64,000 bases of DNA from Apostichopus japonicus (GCF_037975245.1 NC_092576.1:29428611-29492610); one strand, 5' to 3'. Positions 1 through 11,363 are shown, numbered from the stretch's first letter. Notes: generated by a model not told the origin, from the letters alone. Numbers and translations: made by a program.

Positions 1-9
1 ATTTGCTTC

Positions 10-1020
10 TTGGTTGTTATTACTGCATTTAGCATTCACAGAAGAAAGATGGAAAACCTTAAGTTTACACTAAAACCCTGGGTACAAGCTCTAGATCCAG
101 CTAGCGGTATATGGCTTACGGGTAGCGTTCAGGTTCAGCTGGCGAGAATCACTACCTTTTCTAGTATTGCACAGACAATTCTTGCACACTGTGGAAAAGA
201 ATCCCAGTGCTGGGCTTCTACCCTACCTGCAGTCATGATGGCATACAGGCTATCTCCTGAAATTCATACCAGTAAATTTTCATCTTATTTTCTTCTATTT
301 GGTAGGGAGATGCGTACACCTATTGATAATCAATTAACTCCTAAGGATAATATTACAGGAGATGATTAGTCGTATCTTGACACTGTCACACAGGATCTTG
401 AGATGTTTCGTATCATAGCTAAAGAAAACATAGTGGCTGCTAGGGAAAAACAAAAAGCCCTGTATGATCAGAACACACATGTACCAGAGTATACCATTGG
501 AGACAGGGCATGGCTTTATTGTAGGAAAGCTCCTCAAGGAATTTCAGCAAGATTGTTCTGTACATATTAAAGTGGACTGATCCTTTTTATATATGTGGTC
601 CAAGCTTCCTGTGGTCCAAGCTTCTGAATTGCAAAGACAACAAAGAAGTCCAGTCATTGGTACTGTACTGTACATCATACAATAGGTTCCTAATTTACTT
701 TGACCCTCATGACAGGCCCAATTTCACTCCAGACCCACTCCCTAATACTGAAGAGCTGTCTCCTGAAGATATTCAGTACAGTAAACACAATGCACCTCAG
801 TCTAGCCTTAGCAGTAACAAAGGCTCAGGGAATGCTGAGAGTCACACCCAAATAACAAACATTCCTTTCAAGATTGCTAAGCATTTGTTTAAATGTCAAA
901 AGATATAATGGGAAGTTGTATTATAAAGTGAAATGGGGAGACCATTCTGATACTACTTGGCAACTTCAGGAAAATATCTCTGGTTTCCTGAACGAGAATT
1001 TCACATCAGCAAAACACTAG
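10..1020 (+). mobile_element. Ty3/Gypsy pol 3' end: integrase C-terminal part and chromodomain, degenerate
   Basis: Frame 1 from 10 carries the end of an integrase catalytic core (WASTLPAVMMAYRL at about 209-250, then FGREMRTPID at about 298-327), a block conserved in Ty3/Gypsy integrases. An in-frame TAG at 367 interrupts it, but the frame stays readable to about 567 and includes a basic stretch and GDRAWLY. A GPY/F-like patch (TDPFYICGP) follows in a shifted frame near 578-603. From 898 another frame reads NGKLYYKVKW and DTTWQLQENI, the strands of a chromodomain, ending at a TAG at 1018. Upstream integrase, RNase H and RT lie outside the window or are lost. The element is inactive, with one stop and at least two frameshifts. 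A 17-bp direct duplication (tgtggtccaagcttc type) lies near 595-628. Confidence 0.8.
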
Positions 1021-1551
1021 ACGGGAAAAAGCGAAAAAGGCCCTGGCTGCAAAAACATAACTATTTCACAGCTGTTTAAGTACCTGTAAGTCGATTAATT
1101 GCCACCTGGGTTAAGTTCTTATATTCCTGTACACTTTTGTTTCTGTACAATTTATTTTCATTTGAAGTTCTTATATTCCTGTGTACTTTATTTCCTGTAT
1201 TATTTATTTTCAAAATTTTATTGACTTCTTATCACATTTCCTGTAGTATTCATGCTTACATGTATAGCTCATATTCATACTGTATTCTGGATTGTTTTTA
1301 TTACTTGCATTAATTTTCAATTGCTTCTCAATTTTCATTAAAGTAGTAATTCCACAATTTACATTGTTCTCATTTAATTATTTTGGTGTATTCTTCAGTT
1401 TGGGGATCAAACTTATATCGATTGGGGGCATATTATCACATAGATTCAGACCACTCTTTTATTCTCCTGGTCATCCTGGTCATTTTTGGAAATCTGAGGA
1501 GGTATACAGAAAGTTACTGTCAAATGAAGTACTGTTGAAAGGGTTGATAAT

Positions 1552-2221
1552 GATAAATATCTTGAGATCATGATTGATAATCGTCTCGTCTGGCATGATC
1601 ACGTTGATATGTTAATGAAGAAACTGAATTCTAGGATGCATTGTCTGCGTATGATTAACAAGTTTAATATTAATAACAACATTCTTGCCATGTTCTATAA
1701 CTCTATTATTTGTGGTGTTTGGCAGTATAATTTGATTTCATGAGTAGGCAACGTCAGGAAGGAAGATGCACATCGTATTGATGTTCTGATCAGAGAGGCA
1801 AGTCGTATCATTGGGGATGGTCCGCCAACCTTGGCCTCGTCCTATCAACACCAACTGGGGGTTAAGTTGGAAAAGATCCTTCTTGATGAAGACCACCCAG
1901 TCCACGAGTTTCTGGATAGAGCGATCATCCCTAGAAGTGGTAGGATGAGGCTGCCGTTTTCTAGAACTACAGTAACAGACACCCCTCTTCCTTCATTCCA
2001 CAATGTATGAAACTACACAACCTACTTCTCAGACATTAATGCTTGCCCTGTTGGTATTTTCGTTATTATTTTCGTCCTCTCCTCACAGTGCATTATATTG
2101 TTTCCGATTTTTGTTCGCTCCTCCTGTTGTACACGTTTTCATACTTTGATGTTATTATACACTTGTTTTACACGAGCAATCAATTACCCATTGTGGGGTT
2201 TAATAAAGTTTATCTTATCTT
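1552..2221 (+). mobile_element. Non-LTR retrotransposon (LINE) reverse transcriptase C-terminus and 3' tail
   Basis: The frame from 1555 to 2010 reads KYLEIMIDN, then WHDHVDMLMKKL, SIICGVWQYN and ASRIIGDGPP. This order is typical of the thumb region and C-terminal tail of CR1/L2/Rex1-like LINE reverse transcriptases. One in-frame TGA at 1741 sits where such proteins usually have a Trp after the VWQYNL segment. The frame ends at TGA 2008-2010. About 200 bp of non-coding 3' sequence follows and ends in AATAAAG plus TTTATCTTATCTT, which could be the element's 3' end. The catalytic RT core and endonuclease are absent, as expected for a 5'-truncated insertion. The exact clade is not settled. Confidence 0.7.
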
Positions 2222-3925
2222 AAACTATCAACAAAATAGGGTATATCCTTCCTGTTTATCTGGTCTTGGGGATAGCGTTCAGGTTCAGCTGGTGAGAATC
2301 ACTACTTTCGCTTTTTTTAGCTGGAAAAGGCATTTCAAGAACTGAAAGAAAACGTAGATGGTTAGTACTGTAGTATAACTTACTAAACAGTATTATCATT
2401 ACTGAACTCTTTCTGGGGGGGGAGGGTTTCGAGTTTGTCCCCCCCCTTCATTGAACTCCTCATCCACCTATTTATTTGGCCACCAAGAAACCAGTAACGG
2501 TTCTTTGTCAAAACAAATTTGAAATATTTTTCCCACTGGTGCTTCTTTTGTTGACTGTTTTGTGTAGTCACGGATTTATCTTACGCTTTGTTTGCTGGAG
2601 AATATAAATTGATGCAGGGAAGCTTTCTACACAGAGTTACTTCAGCTACCTCTTCCTGATATACTTGCTTTATATCCAGTCATGGACTCACTCATTCCAG
2701 AGATCTCTGCCCCACCAGTCAATAAAGACTCATCCTTCTCCTCAGAAGAAGACATACCGTGTGGGCAAAGAACTCCTACTAAAAGGAACGACAACAGGAT
2801 CAAGCTACAAGAGGATACCTACAAGAAGGTCAAAGGCCACGCAGAGACTTTGATGGAGCTCCAGTCAAATCTCATCACTCTCACTAAAGAGATATTCCGG
2901 ATAGAAGGCGATAAAATTGCTACCTAATACCAACTCAAGGTTCAGAGAAACCCACCCAGACTCCCGGCGCAACTGAACCACTCGGAGGAGTTTACTGAGT
3001 CCTGGAATCAAGTACTCCAACAAGCAGGCAGGAACCTCCGCAGAATCTGGAGAGACTAGTTATCCCGCCAAGCTGAAGGCAACGGGACAGGTTTCTTGAA
3101 AAGAGATCTAGAGCAGAGACGGACTTAGAGTCAACACTGGAAGCTCCGGAGGCACACAGGCTTTTGGAAACCATCCTCCAGAAGTCAGCGAAAAGAGAGG
3201 AGACCAGAGTGTCACGCCGACCAAAGGCCCAAAACCGAAAGCAACCTTATAAAAGGTAGAAGTAGGAGTGTGCTCGAGAAAAACGGCCCTTTTTAGGGCC
3301 AACAAATTTTCCAGAAGGAGCTACTATCCTCTCCTCCAACATGCAAAATGTACTTTCTCTCTCTCAACCTCTCTCATCGTCATCTAAAAGACGCAAATAG
3401 TCCGATCAGTGAAAGCTAATAAAAGCTCCGAAAAATTCCGCACCACCAACAGGGAGCTACAGACTATACGTAGTTACTCAAAAGCCCAAAATCTTCGGAA
3501 AGAAGCAGAAACACTAAAAAAGTTTGTAAAGAACCTATCAGACAGAAACATGTCCATTATAGAGTTTATTGAGCTGGGAAAAGGTCTGAAGTTCATAGCA
3601 ACTCCAGTAAAACCTAAACGAAGTGATCTTCTCAAATCATTAAAAGACCTAAAAAGAAAAATGAGAATCCGCTTCATCATGCAGAATAAAATGCAAAAGG
3701 GATTACAAAATTCCGTCTACCCTCTACATGGTCACCTAACATGACTTAGTAAAAACCTAGAGGACTACTTGGAAGCAACACAAACCGAAATGGCAAGTGT
3801 TACTATCCGAAACGTCAATAGCAACACGCATAAAGCGGAGCGTTTTGCACTAAATGCAATTAAAAACGACCGCTCTATTATTGTCAAACCCTTCGATAAA
3901 GGTAGAGGTTTAATAAAGGTTGGGG
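2222..3925 (+). mobile_element. Penelope-like element, tandem copy 1 (5' part to start of RT)
   Basis: This is the longest of three direct copies. A 5' non-coding part (2222-2680) leads to an N-terminal ORF from about 2682 (acidic/basic, rich in Ser, Lys and Gln), which breaks at stops near 2925 and 3057. The diagnostic block lies at about 3550-3907: ELGKGLKFIATP, then LKDLKRKMRIRF, LEDYLEATQTEMASV and SIIVKPFDKGRG. This order of conserved motifs upstream of the catalytic core is characteristic of Penelope-like RTs. The copy stops right after DKGRG, so the RT catalytic motifs and GIY-YIG endonuclease are missing. It contains several in-frame stops. The direct-repeat offset to copy 2 is 1727 bp. 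Confidence 0.75.
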
Positions 3926-5291
3926 TTTAAAAAAGTTTATCTTATCTTAAACTATCAACAAAATAGGGTATATCCTTCCTGTTTATCTGGTCTTGGGGGT
4001 AGCGTTCAGGTTCAGCTGGTGAGAATCACTACTTTCGCTTTTTTTAGCTGGACAAGGCATTTCAAGAAATGAAAGAAAACGTAGATGGTTAGTAGCATAA
4101 CTTACTAAACAGTATTATCATTACTGAACTCTTTCGGGGGGGGGAGGGTTTCGAGTTTGTCCCCCCCTTCATTGAACTCCTCATCTACCTATTTATTTGG
4201 CCACCAAGAAACCAGTAACGGTTCTTTGTCAAAACAAATTGGAATATTTTTCCCACTGGTGCTTCTTTTGTTGACTGTTTTGTGTGGTCACGGATTTATC
4301 TTACGCTTTGTTTGCTGGAGAATATAAATTGTTGCAGGGAAGCTTTCTACACAGAGTTACTTCAGCTACCTCTTCCTGATATACTTGCTTTATATCCAGT
4401 CATGGACTCACTCAGTCCAGAGATCTCTGCCTCACCAGTCAATAAAGACTCATCCTTCTCCTCAGAAAAAGACATACCCTGTGGGCAAAGAACTCCTACT
4501 AAAAGGAACGACAACAGGATCAAGCTGCAAGAGGTACCTACAAGAAGGTCAAAAGCCACGCAGAGACGTTGAAGGGGCTCCAGTTTTCACTCTCATTAAA
4601 GAGATATCCCGCATAGACGGCGGTAAAAACGCTACTTATCACCAACTCAAGGTTCAGAGAAACCCACCCAGACTCCCGGCGCAACTGAACCACTCGGAGG
4701 AGTTTACTTGTTCCTGGAATCAAGTACTCCACCGAGCAGGCAGGAACCTCCGTAGAATCTGGAGAGACTAGTTATCCCGCCAAGCTGAAGGCAACGGGAC
4801 AGGTTTCTTGAAAAGAGATCTAGAGCAGAGACGGACTTAGAGTCAACACTGGAAGCTCCGGAGGCACACAGGCTTTTGGAGACCATCCTCCAGAAGTCAG
4901 CGAAAAGAGAGGAGACCAGAGTGTCACGCCGACCAAAGGCCAAGAACCGAAAGCAACCTTATAAAAGGTAGAAGTAGGAGTGTGCTCGAGAAGACGGCCC
5001 TTTTTAGGGCCAACAAATTTTCTAGAAAGACCTACTTTCCTCTCCTCCAACATGCAAAATGTACTTTCTCTCTCTCAACCTCTCTCATCGTCATCTAAAA
5101 GACGCAAATGTCCGATCAGTGAAAGCTAATAAAAGCGCCGAAAAATTCCGCACCTCCAACAGGGAGCTACAGACTATATGAACTGTAGTCACTCAAAAGC
5201 CCAAAATCTTCGGAAAGAAGCAGAAACACTAAAAAAGTTCGTAAAGAACCTACAGTATCAGACAGAAACATGTCCAATATAGAGTTTATTG
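3926..5291 (+). mobile_element. Penelope-like element, tandem copy 2 (shorter)
   Basis: The sequence is nearly co-linear with copy 1 from aaagtttatcttatctt (3932 here, 2205 in copy 1) through the N-terminal ORF region to about 5290, where copy 1 continues into the GLKF block and this copy stops. Single-base differences and small indels separate the copies, so the duplication is not brand new. The ORF from about 4403 shows the same Ser/Lys-rich protein start as copy 1. Tandem partial copies are a known arrangement for Penelope-like elements; the same array could also come from later unequal exchange. Confidence 0.7.
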
Positions 5292-5684
5292 CAGAGGTTC
5301 AGCTGGTGAGAATCACTACTTTCGCTTTTTTTAGCTGGACAAGGCATTTCAAGAAATGAAAGAAAACTTAGATGGTTAGTAGCACAACTTACTAAACAGT
5401 ATTATCATTACTGAACTCTTTCGGGGGGGGGGGAGGGTTTCTAGTTTGTCCCCCCTTCATTGAACTCCTCATCCACCTATTTATTTGGCCACCAAGAAAC
5501 CAGTAACGGTTCTTTGTCAAAACAAATTTGAAATATTTTTCCCACTGGTGCTTCTTTTGTTGACTGTTTTGTGTGGTCACGGATTTATCTTACGCTTTGT
5601 TTGCTGGAGAATATAAATTGATGCAGGGAAGCTTTCTACACAGAGTTACTCCAGCTACCTCTTTGTGATATACTTGCTTTATAT
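5292..5684 (+). mobile_element. Penelope-like element, tandem copy 3 (5' leader only)
   Basis: The copy starts at the shared caggttcagctgg motif (offset 1287 bp from copy 2) and runs through the poly-G/poly-C leader to the cagctacctct..tatacttgctttatat segment, where it stops before the N-terminal ORF. Only non-coding leader is present. Confidence 0.7.
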
Positions 5685-5871
5685 TTTACTGAATGAAGAT
5701 GACGTTCAAATTCTCATTACGCACAATAAAGATGCAGGCACTCTCTTTGCAGCCATAAAGTTACAGAATGAGGAACCACCTGGCAACATCTTTTACACAG
5801 AACTGTTTATTCGTAATATTGCTATGTTTTTTGTTGGAGGCGCCCCAACAGTAAGGCTATCATATTCCTAA
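5685..5871 (+). other. Short open frame after the Penelope array, unassigned
   Basis: About 62 codons are open in frame with the leader of copy 3. The residues include LITHNKDAGTLFAAIKL and NIFYTELFIRNIAMFFVG. I recognise no domain. It could be the flank into which the array inserted, a piece of another element, or chance. There is no start context or splice site that would make it a gene. Confidence 0.2.
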
Positions 5872-6028
5872 TTTTTTTATCGGTTTTAATATATAAATAT
5901 TATATTAATATAGTAAAATATGATCATAAATTATATTTATCGACTTCAGTCCCCTGCCCTCTGTTGTCCAGTTTCTTATTTATATGCTCTGTATATGTGT
6001 CCCTAAGATAATGTTCATGATTCCTCAT

Positions 6029-6216
6029 GTGTGCTTTTTACGTGCTAAGAAAACGGACACGGACCAAAGGTCAACAGAACCGAAAACAATCCCAGTCTGT
6101 TAACAACCAAAACCCTACTGAAACCCACAAACACAAATCTCTCACTAACGCAGCGTTTAACGTGGACGCAAAAGGGACACGGACCCAAAGGCCAACAGGA
6201 GCCACAAAAAAAAAAA
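6029..6216 (+). mobile_element. SINE-like retroposon with A-tail and 9-bp target duplication
   Basis: This is a 188-bp unit beginning gtgtgctttttacgtgc and ending gccac plus about 12 A. It is bracketed by attcctcat at 6020-6028 and again at 6217-6225, a 9-bp direct duplication directly after the A-run, as expected for target-primed retroposition. Inside, ggacacggaccaaaggtcaac (about 6055-6075) recurs with changes near 6176-6196, so the unit has an internal repeat 121 bp apart. No clear tRNA A and B boxes are visible. Two other copies occur at 8498 and, inverted, at 9976-10177. The origin (7SL, 5S, tRNA or mRNA) is unknown. Confidence 0.65.
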
Positions 6217-6229
6217 ATTCCTCATACTT

Positions 6230-8490
6230 CCTTACAGTAGCATTAGGTCTTCTAAAGAGCCAAAAATCTGTTAAGTTCCTGAGGTACCTACAGTAGGTTT
6301 CATGCTGGATGTTTTCTCCTCTGTCAATTATCTGAGTGAAACTCAAAGATGACAAAGTTTTGTCTTCCTGAGGTGAAAGGTAAGATAGAAGGGTGCATAA
6401 TGAAGGTAAAATCCCTGCAGCGAATTCTGTGAACATTTAGCAAACAAGTTGAGCTGAGCATGAAACAGCAGAGAAAACTTACATGGATGTTGCCCTTATA
6501 TATACATGCCTGGGAGAAGTGGCAAAACAATTGAGGAAGAAATTGCAATAATAGCCATGGAGCCTTAATTGAGTCACTAGAAAAGCGTATGTTGGGTAGA
6601 CAGGATGATAGTTGTGGAGGATTGTCACATTTTCGACCCCTGATTATGGCCAGCAAGGAAAGATGAAAGTTTGAATTGGTTGCGCCTCATCTGTTTTCTT
6701 TGGGAGGACCTTCAGGTTGGAGGCCTATCGGAGCATGTAAGAAAAACTAGGGTAAGTTGAACATTATATATCGTATGTTACCCTAAAAATAACCATATAT
6801 AACCTGATACCCTGCATTCAGATTTATACTCTATCAGATTGTATTTTCTGGTCTTGGTGGTGAATAATACTACACTGATATTGTACATTTTGTTATTATT
6901 TTGAGGATCTGGCATGGATCAAGTGAACCATATTTTTCTTACAAGTGTCCAACCAACATAGACACCTCAGTCATGGACAGATTTTAATTCAATGTTTGTA
7001 ATCCCATATCCATATCTCGAGAAGATCATTTAGACTACAGATGGAGCAAGTTGATCATTAATGACATTGAATCTCATATAAAGGAGCACACAGGATACAC
7101 AGTGATCATAGAACTATGATGTTGGCTCAAACTTGGATACCAACATCGTCTCACCAGAGAAAAGTCAAACAACTTGTCAAACGAACTTCAGAATTGCCGG
7201 AACTGAAGAGGACCCGCTAGCATCACCATGAAGATTTACAAGATGATGATCACACCACTCTTCGAATAAATGAGACACCAGCCTTAGCCCATATACAACA
7301 CACAACTTGGAAGCCACACAATGCAGAGCATGCATATATATATATATATATATAGCCTACCATCTGCCACAGGATACAAACTGTGAAACAGTAACAACCA
7401 TTGCCTAAAACAGACATCCCATGTGTCCTGGATAGGACCCCCTCTCACCGGCATAGATAAGGAAATTTGGGGACCTCATCTACCAGCAGAAACGTAACAT
7501 AATTCCAGAAACCATCCAACTAACTTTTACAAGAAACGGCTACAGCCAATATGGAAAAGAAGTCCGTCTAGCATCCTAATCCTATCCATCGGTTTGAAAC
7601 AGGGAATTTGTTGAGAACCAGAACCAACCCTTGATGCAAGCCACCACTCACCACCATCCCACCACTCATCTTCTCCTCCAACCCTCAAAACATGCTACCT
7701 TCTTGTCACCGTCCAACAACGCGACCGGCCCACATTTAAAACACATCCAATGTACTGTCAGTTAGCATATTTTCCATATTCCAGTGATGTTGTTGGTAGA
7801 ATAAACTGAATTGTTGTTCAACTTGTTGATACAGATGTTTCAAGGTATATTACAATGTCATATGAGTAGACATTCTTTATTATAATTATAAAAACATTGC
7901 AAAACAAACTTGGGCACTTTAATGTGTACAGAAGTGCACCTCTTATGAAACTGCAATACTCCAAAAATCTTACTTTCAGTAAAAAGAGTTGAAGAGCTTT
8001 GTTAAGTGACCGAGATAAAAATGTTGGACTGTTCATATCAGTATACCAAGAAGTACCACAGAGCTGACTTAGGCCTCAGCATAGACAAGGCCTAAACCCA
8101 CATTGTCACTCGTTGTATAAACGTTAGTGACCTACAGTATGCCTAGCCTAACTTTAGCCTAGCCTAGTAGACCAAGGCCAAACGTTTCTCATAGTAATTT
8201 TTAGGGCCATGTCTACTCGAGAACCTGGCCTACGAACTTATCTTTGGTTACCTTGGCCACACGGTTGCGGCTATCCTGAATCGTAATTAGATTCGTGGAA
8301 CATGTGGATGATGTTTGGCTAATTGTACGTGGTTGCAGTATCTAAATGAACTTCGAGTGCTAGCTTCGTACGGATAACCAGAGTTTAGTAACTAGAAAAG
8401 CCAGCTGCTTTGGAACGCTGAAGATCGCATTGAAACTAGCGGACAATTACAGCAATCGGTGAGTTCGTTCGCGTAGTATGTAAATCTGGT
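6230..8490. other. Stretch without recognised genes
   Basis: Short open frames on both strands show no conserved motif. A 21-bp (TA)n tract lies at 7334-7354. The sequence around 7000-7700 is less AT-rich and A/C-rich, but no frame stays open. The segment near 8060-8200 has repeated GGCCTA/TAGCCTAG words typical of this genome. Confidence 0.4.
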
Positions 8491-8497
8491 TACTTTT

Positions 8498-8598
8498 TGC
8501 TTTTTACGTGCAAAGAGAACGGACACGGACCAAAGGTCAACAAAAAACAACAACAATCCCAGTCTGTATAACAACCCCCAAACTACAAACAGAAACTT
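8498..8598 (+). mobile_element. SINE-like retroposon family, copy 2 (5' half)
   Basis: The first 100 bp of the family unit, from tgctttttacgtgc through ggacacggaccaaaggtcaac to acaaacagaaa, matches the copies at 6029 and 10177. The similarity then stops at a second ctttttacgtg word. No A-tail or target duplication is visible, so this copy is truncated or rearranged. Confidence 0.6.
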
Positions 8599-8599
8599 T

Positions 8600-9230
8600 T
8601 TACGTGACCCGCCCTGCGGGAATCTAAACGTCACGGCCAAACGGCACTACCAAACCGGTACTCACTATATGATGGGAGTTTCATGCAGTTTTGGACCGCC
8701 CAGCCCAAAATCGAAGAATTAGTACGCCCACAATTCGTGACTGTGGGAAGACACACCCCCACGATAAATTCCCGCCTTACAACCCTATAGGCATAGGCCT
8801 ACCGTCTGACCGTAGAACTGGACACTGACAATGGCCATAGAAAAATGGAGGGAAATACCCCGAATTTAAAAGGTATAAAATATGTATTTCATAACGAGGC
8901 TTTTCCATCTTCGAAATTTTAAACGGTCCTTGAAATTTGAAGAAAAAAAATCCAACTAAAGAACTAGTGTAGAGCGTTTTCAGGTTTGTTATTGTTATTA
9001 TGACGTCACACATGGCTCGCGTTTTGGTGGTTTGCTCTGTGGTGTGGCGGGCTGCGAATATTTTTTTCCCAAACTGAACTGACACTGAAATTATTTCCTC
9101 GATTCTGATTGGCTCTCAGCGAGCATGTGATATACTTGAGTATATTCGCCGCCCGTTTATGCCCAGACCGCTCATACGCCGCGAGAGTGGCTACGGGCGT
9201 GGCTGAAGCGGTCCCCGTTCCGGCTTCTGA
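8600..9230. other. Stretch without recognised genes; CRE palindrome
   Basis: I see no credible coding frame. A perfect tgacgtca (CREB/ATF-type palindrome) lies at about 9001-9008, just before the more GC-rich segment that starts near 9150. Whether it is used cannot be told from sequence. Confidence 0.3.
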
Positions 9231-9232
9231 CA

Positions 9233-9975
9233 CCGTACCACCTGATTGCTCCTATCATCGCCCCAGTGTCCGACACTAGCGCCCCGGTGAAGGCTTTGTT
9301 CCCCCTTTCGTGTCCGACCTCTTCCCTGGTCGAACTTGCCGAGACTGCCAGCCTGTCCACGGAGGCAGAGCAGGACAAAATGGCGGAGATGGTACTAGCG
9401 GAGTGGCATGCGGAGCAGGATGCCGCTTGTACTGGTTCACCGGTAGCTACGCCCGCTATCGGTGATACTAGTCGTGCCCCGAGTCAACCGGCCCAAGAGA
9501 CTTAAGTGGCCCATATTCTGACTCGCCAATGGAGGACTGCACTACAGCCTTATTAGTTGTGGCTAAGGAGTCCTCCGATTGGTTTGATGAGAAGAAACAG
9601 GCCACTGATCTCACTGACTCGAGTGGCCCTTCCACCCTGCCAGCAGTAGCTTCCGCTATACGGGACACGATGGTCGCTAGTAGACCTACTGTTCCTGACA
9701 GGGAGGTCCACTTGATCAAGGTTGACGGGGAGCTAAGAACTCTGCTCGCTCGAAGGAAAAGGGGGAACACTGCCAGGAGCCTGAAAAGACCCGTATTGGG
9801 AAAACTTCGCAGGTAATGCGCAAGCCTGTCGTCTACTATCGGGACGGCGTACCCCGGAAGAATTTTGGAGTGAGTTACTTGCTAGGTGTGGGGGGGGGGT
9901 TGTGTGGTCGTTACATAACATGGGTTGGGGGGTCCTGTTGTGGTTTGGAGTTGGCTTTTTGTGGCTGGTTTGTAG
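9233..9975 (+). pseudogene. Degenerate GC-rich ORF, possibly gag-like
   Basis: Two overlapping frames read as protein-like sequence rich in Ala, Ser, Thr and acidic residues: frame 2 at 9266-9505 (KMAEMVLAEWHAEQDAA) and frame 1 at 9529-9816 (ALLVVAKESSDWFDEKKQA, then TLLARRKRGN). A frameshift near 9505-9530 would join them. Base composition is like the Gypsy pol end at 10331, so this may be the gag end of the same element with the pol between them lost and a SINE-like copy inserted. No zinc knuckle or capsid motif is visible. The assignment is inference only. Confidence 0.3.
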
Positions 9976-10177
9976 AGCTTTTTTGTTTTGGTTCTGTTGG
10001 CCCCGTGTCCTTTTCGCGTCACGTTAGACGTTACATTATTTACATTTGTGGGTTAGTGAGAGATTTCTGTTTGTGGGTTTTCAGTTGGGTCTTTGGTGGT
10101 TGTTAAACAGACTAGGATTGTTTTTAGTTTTGTTGACCTTTGATCCGTGTCCGTTTCTTTGCACGTAAAAAGCACAC
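9976..10177 (-). mobile_element. SINE-like retroposon family, copy 3 (inverted)
   Basis: Read on the minus strand from 10177, the unit begins gtgtgctttttacgtgc and follows the copy at 6029 along its full length, ending near ggccaacagaacc and an A-rich tail (T-rich on the plus strand at 9976-9990). No target duplication is obvious. With the copy at 8498 it forms an inverted pair 1.5 kb apart, which could be mistaken for transposon TIRs. Confidence 0.6.
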
Positions 10178-10330
10178 TCAAAAGTCAACTCATTTCTCGG
10201 GGTCCGGTTAAGGTCGATTTAGGACATTGCGTCGCCGAAATGGTGTTCGGCACCACTCTTCGGTTACCCGGTCATTTTTTTGACGGGACGTCACAAATAG
10301 TCTTCTAATCCCTCCACTTATATTCAAAAC

Positions 10331-10722
10331 TTGAAGGAGTCGATGAAAAGTCTCCGTCCGCTTTTGTCAAAGGAATCACGGCATCACACTTCATCTTTGG
10401 ACTCTAACCTGCGGACCTGCTCTAATGGTTTCGTCCGCCACGACGCTACGCGGAAACCTCTCCAGCCGCCTATAAAGTTCTCTCACGTTCGGACAAATTT
10501 TTCACCCTCGATATCAACGGACGACACGACACAGTCTCGGTGGATCGCCTTAAAGTAGCATACACAGATTTCGCCCTTCCTCCCGCTCGAGATGCCGCGG
10601 AAAGCACGCCTTTCTTTTCTCCAAGCGTGGAGGTCGTCCAGCCATCGCTCCATGCGGCTCCCCGCACGACACGGTCGGGGCGACACGTTCGTTGGCCTCA
10701 AAGGTACCTTCCGCTGACGTAA
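10331..10722 (+). mobile_element. Ty3/Gypsy pol C-terminus (element A)
   Basis: Frame 2 reads LKESMKSLRP then FVRHDATRKPLQPP, and after a frameshift near 10470-10490 frame 3 reads DKFFTLDINGRHDTVSVDRLK and TTRSGRHVRWPQRYL, ending at TAA 10720-10722. This is the post-core region of invertebrate Ty3/Gypsy integrases, where the protein ends shortly after a VSVDRLK-type motif and an Arg/Ser-rich tail. The catalytic domains upstream are missing. The end is followed after 86 bp by a purine tract and an LTR-like TG start, as expected for pol next to a 3' LTR. Confidence 0.75.
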
Positions 10723-10808
10723 GGACTTCTTATTTTTTGTTTATCTTCTTTTTTCGATCACTAGCTCATTTCATGTTGTTACGGACCAGTGATCTAGGAG
10801 GGGGCTAA

Positions 10809-11280
10809 TGTAGCGGGTTCGCCATCGGCTGTTACGCCCCCTATTTTACGGCCGAATCGTCGCTACAACGATACTCCGGAAGCAAGATTCATTAAAGAAA
10901 CGTTTCCTTTGTTTAATCGTCGCGACAACGTGGGAGAATCGTTGAAGCAACGTTTTCCTCGTTTAGTTTTGTTCCACGACACTCGCCGCCTCGCTAGCAC
11001 TGAGTAAACACCTACGTTGGTAGTCGCTCAGCTCAGCCGTAAATTTCACTCTTTCGCGTGTTCGTTCGGATTACTCTTATCCATCGTTTTATTATTTTAT
11101 CTGGAGATTTAGCTATACGGAACTTTTATATACCATTATTCTTTTCTATGGAGATTTGTCCGTACGGAACTTTCATATATCATTTATTCTTTTCTGCGGA
11201 TATTTCGGGACTGTGTTAAATTTTATCCACGGATACTCCAGTTTTCAGAATCTTTTCGACCTATGCCAGCTAATTAACTT
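10809..11280 (+). repeat. Candidate 3' LTR of element A
   Basis: A purine-rich tract (aggagggggctaa, about 10796-10808) directly precedes tgtagcggg, the usual polypurine tract followed by TG at a Gypsy LTR. Inside, a unit of about 57 bp (ggagattt..acggaacttt..ttattcttttct) occurs about twice at 11098-11210. The right border is not defined; 11280 is a guess. No matching 5' LTR is present in the window. Confidence 0.45.
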
Positions 11281-11363
11281 AATTGGGTGAGTTCAAATTG
11301 ATTCATTTTTACTTCCCCTAAAACATTGCCTGGGGATCAACGAATGCATAACATATCTGCATA

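Noticed and set aside
6071-6656. Minus-strand frames of 121 and 110 codons
   Set aside because: The first overlaps the SINE-like copy and its A-run; neither has motifs or splice signals.
8498-10177. A DNA transposon bounded by 8498 and 10177 as inverted repeats
   Set aside because: The same sequence at 6029-6216 has an A-tail and target duplication, so these are separate SINE-like copies that happen to be inverted.
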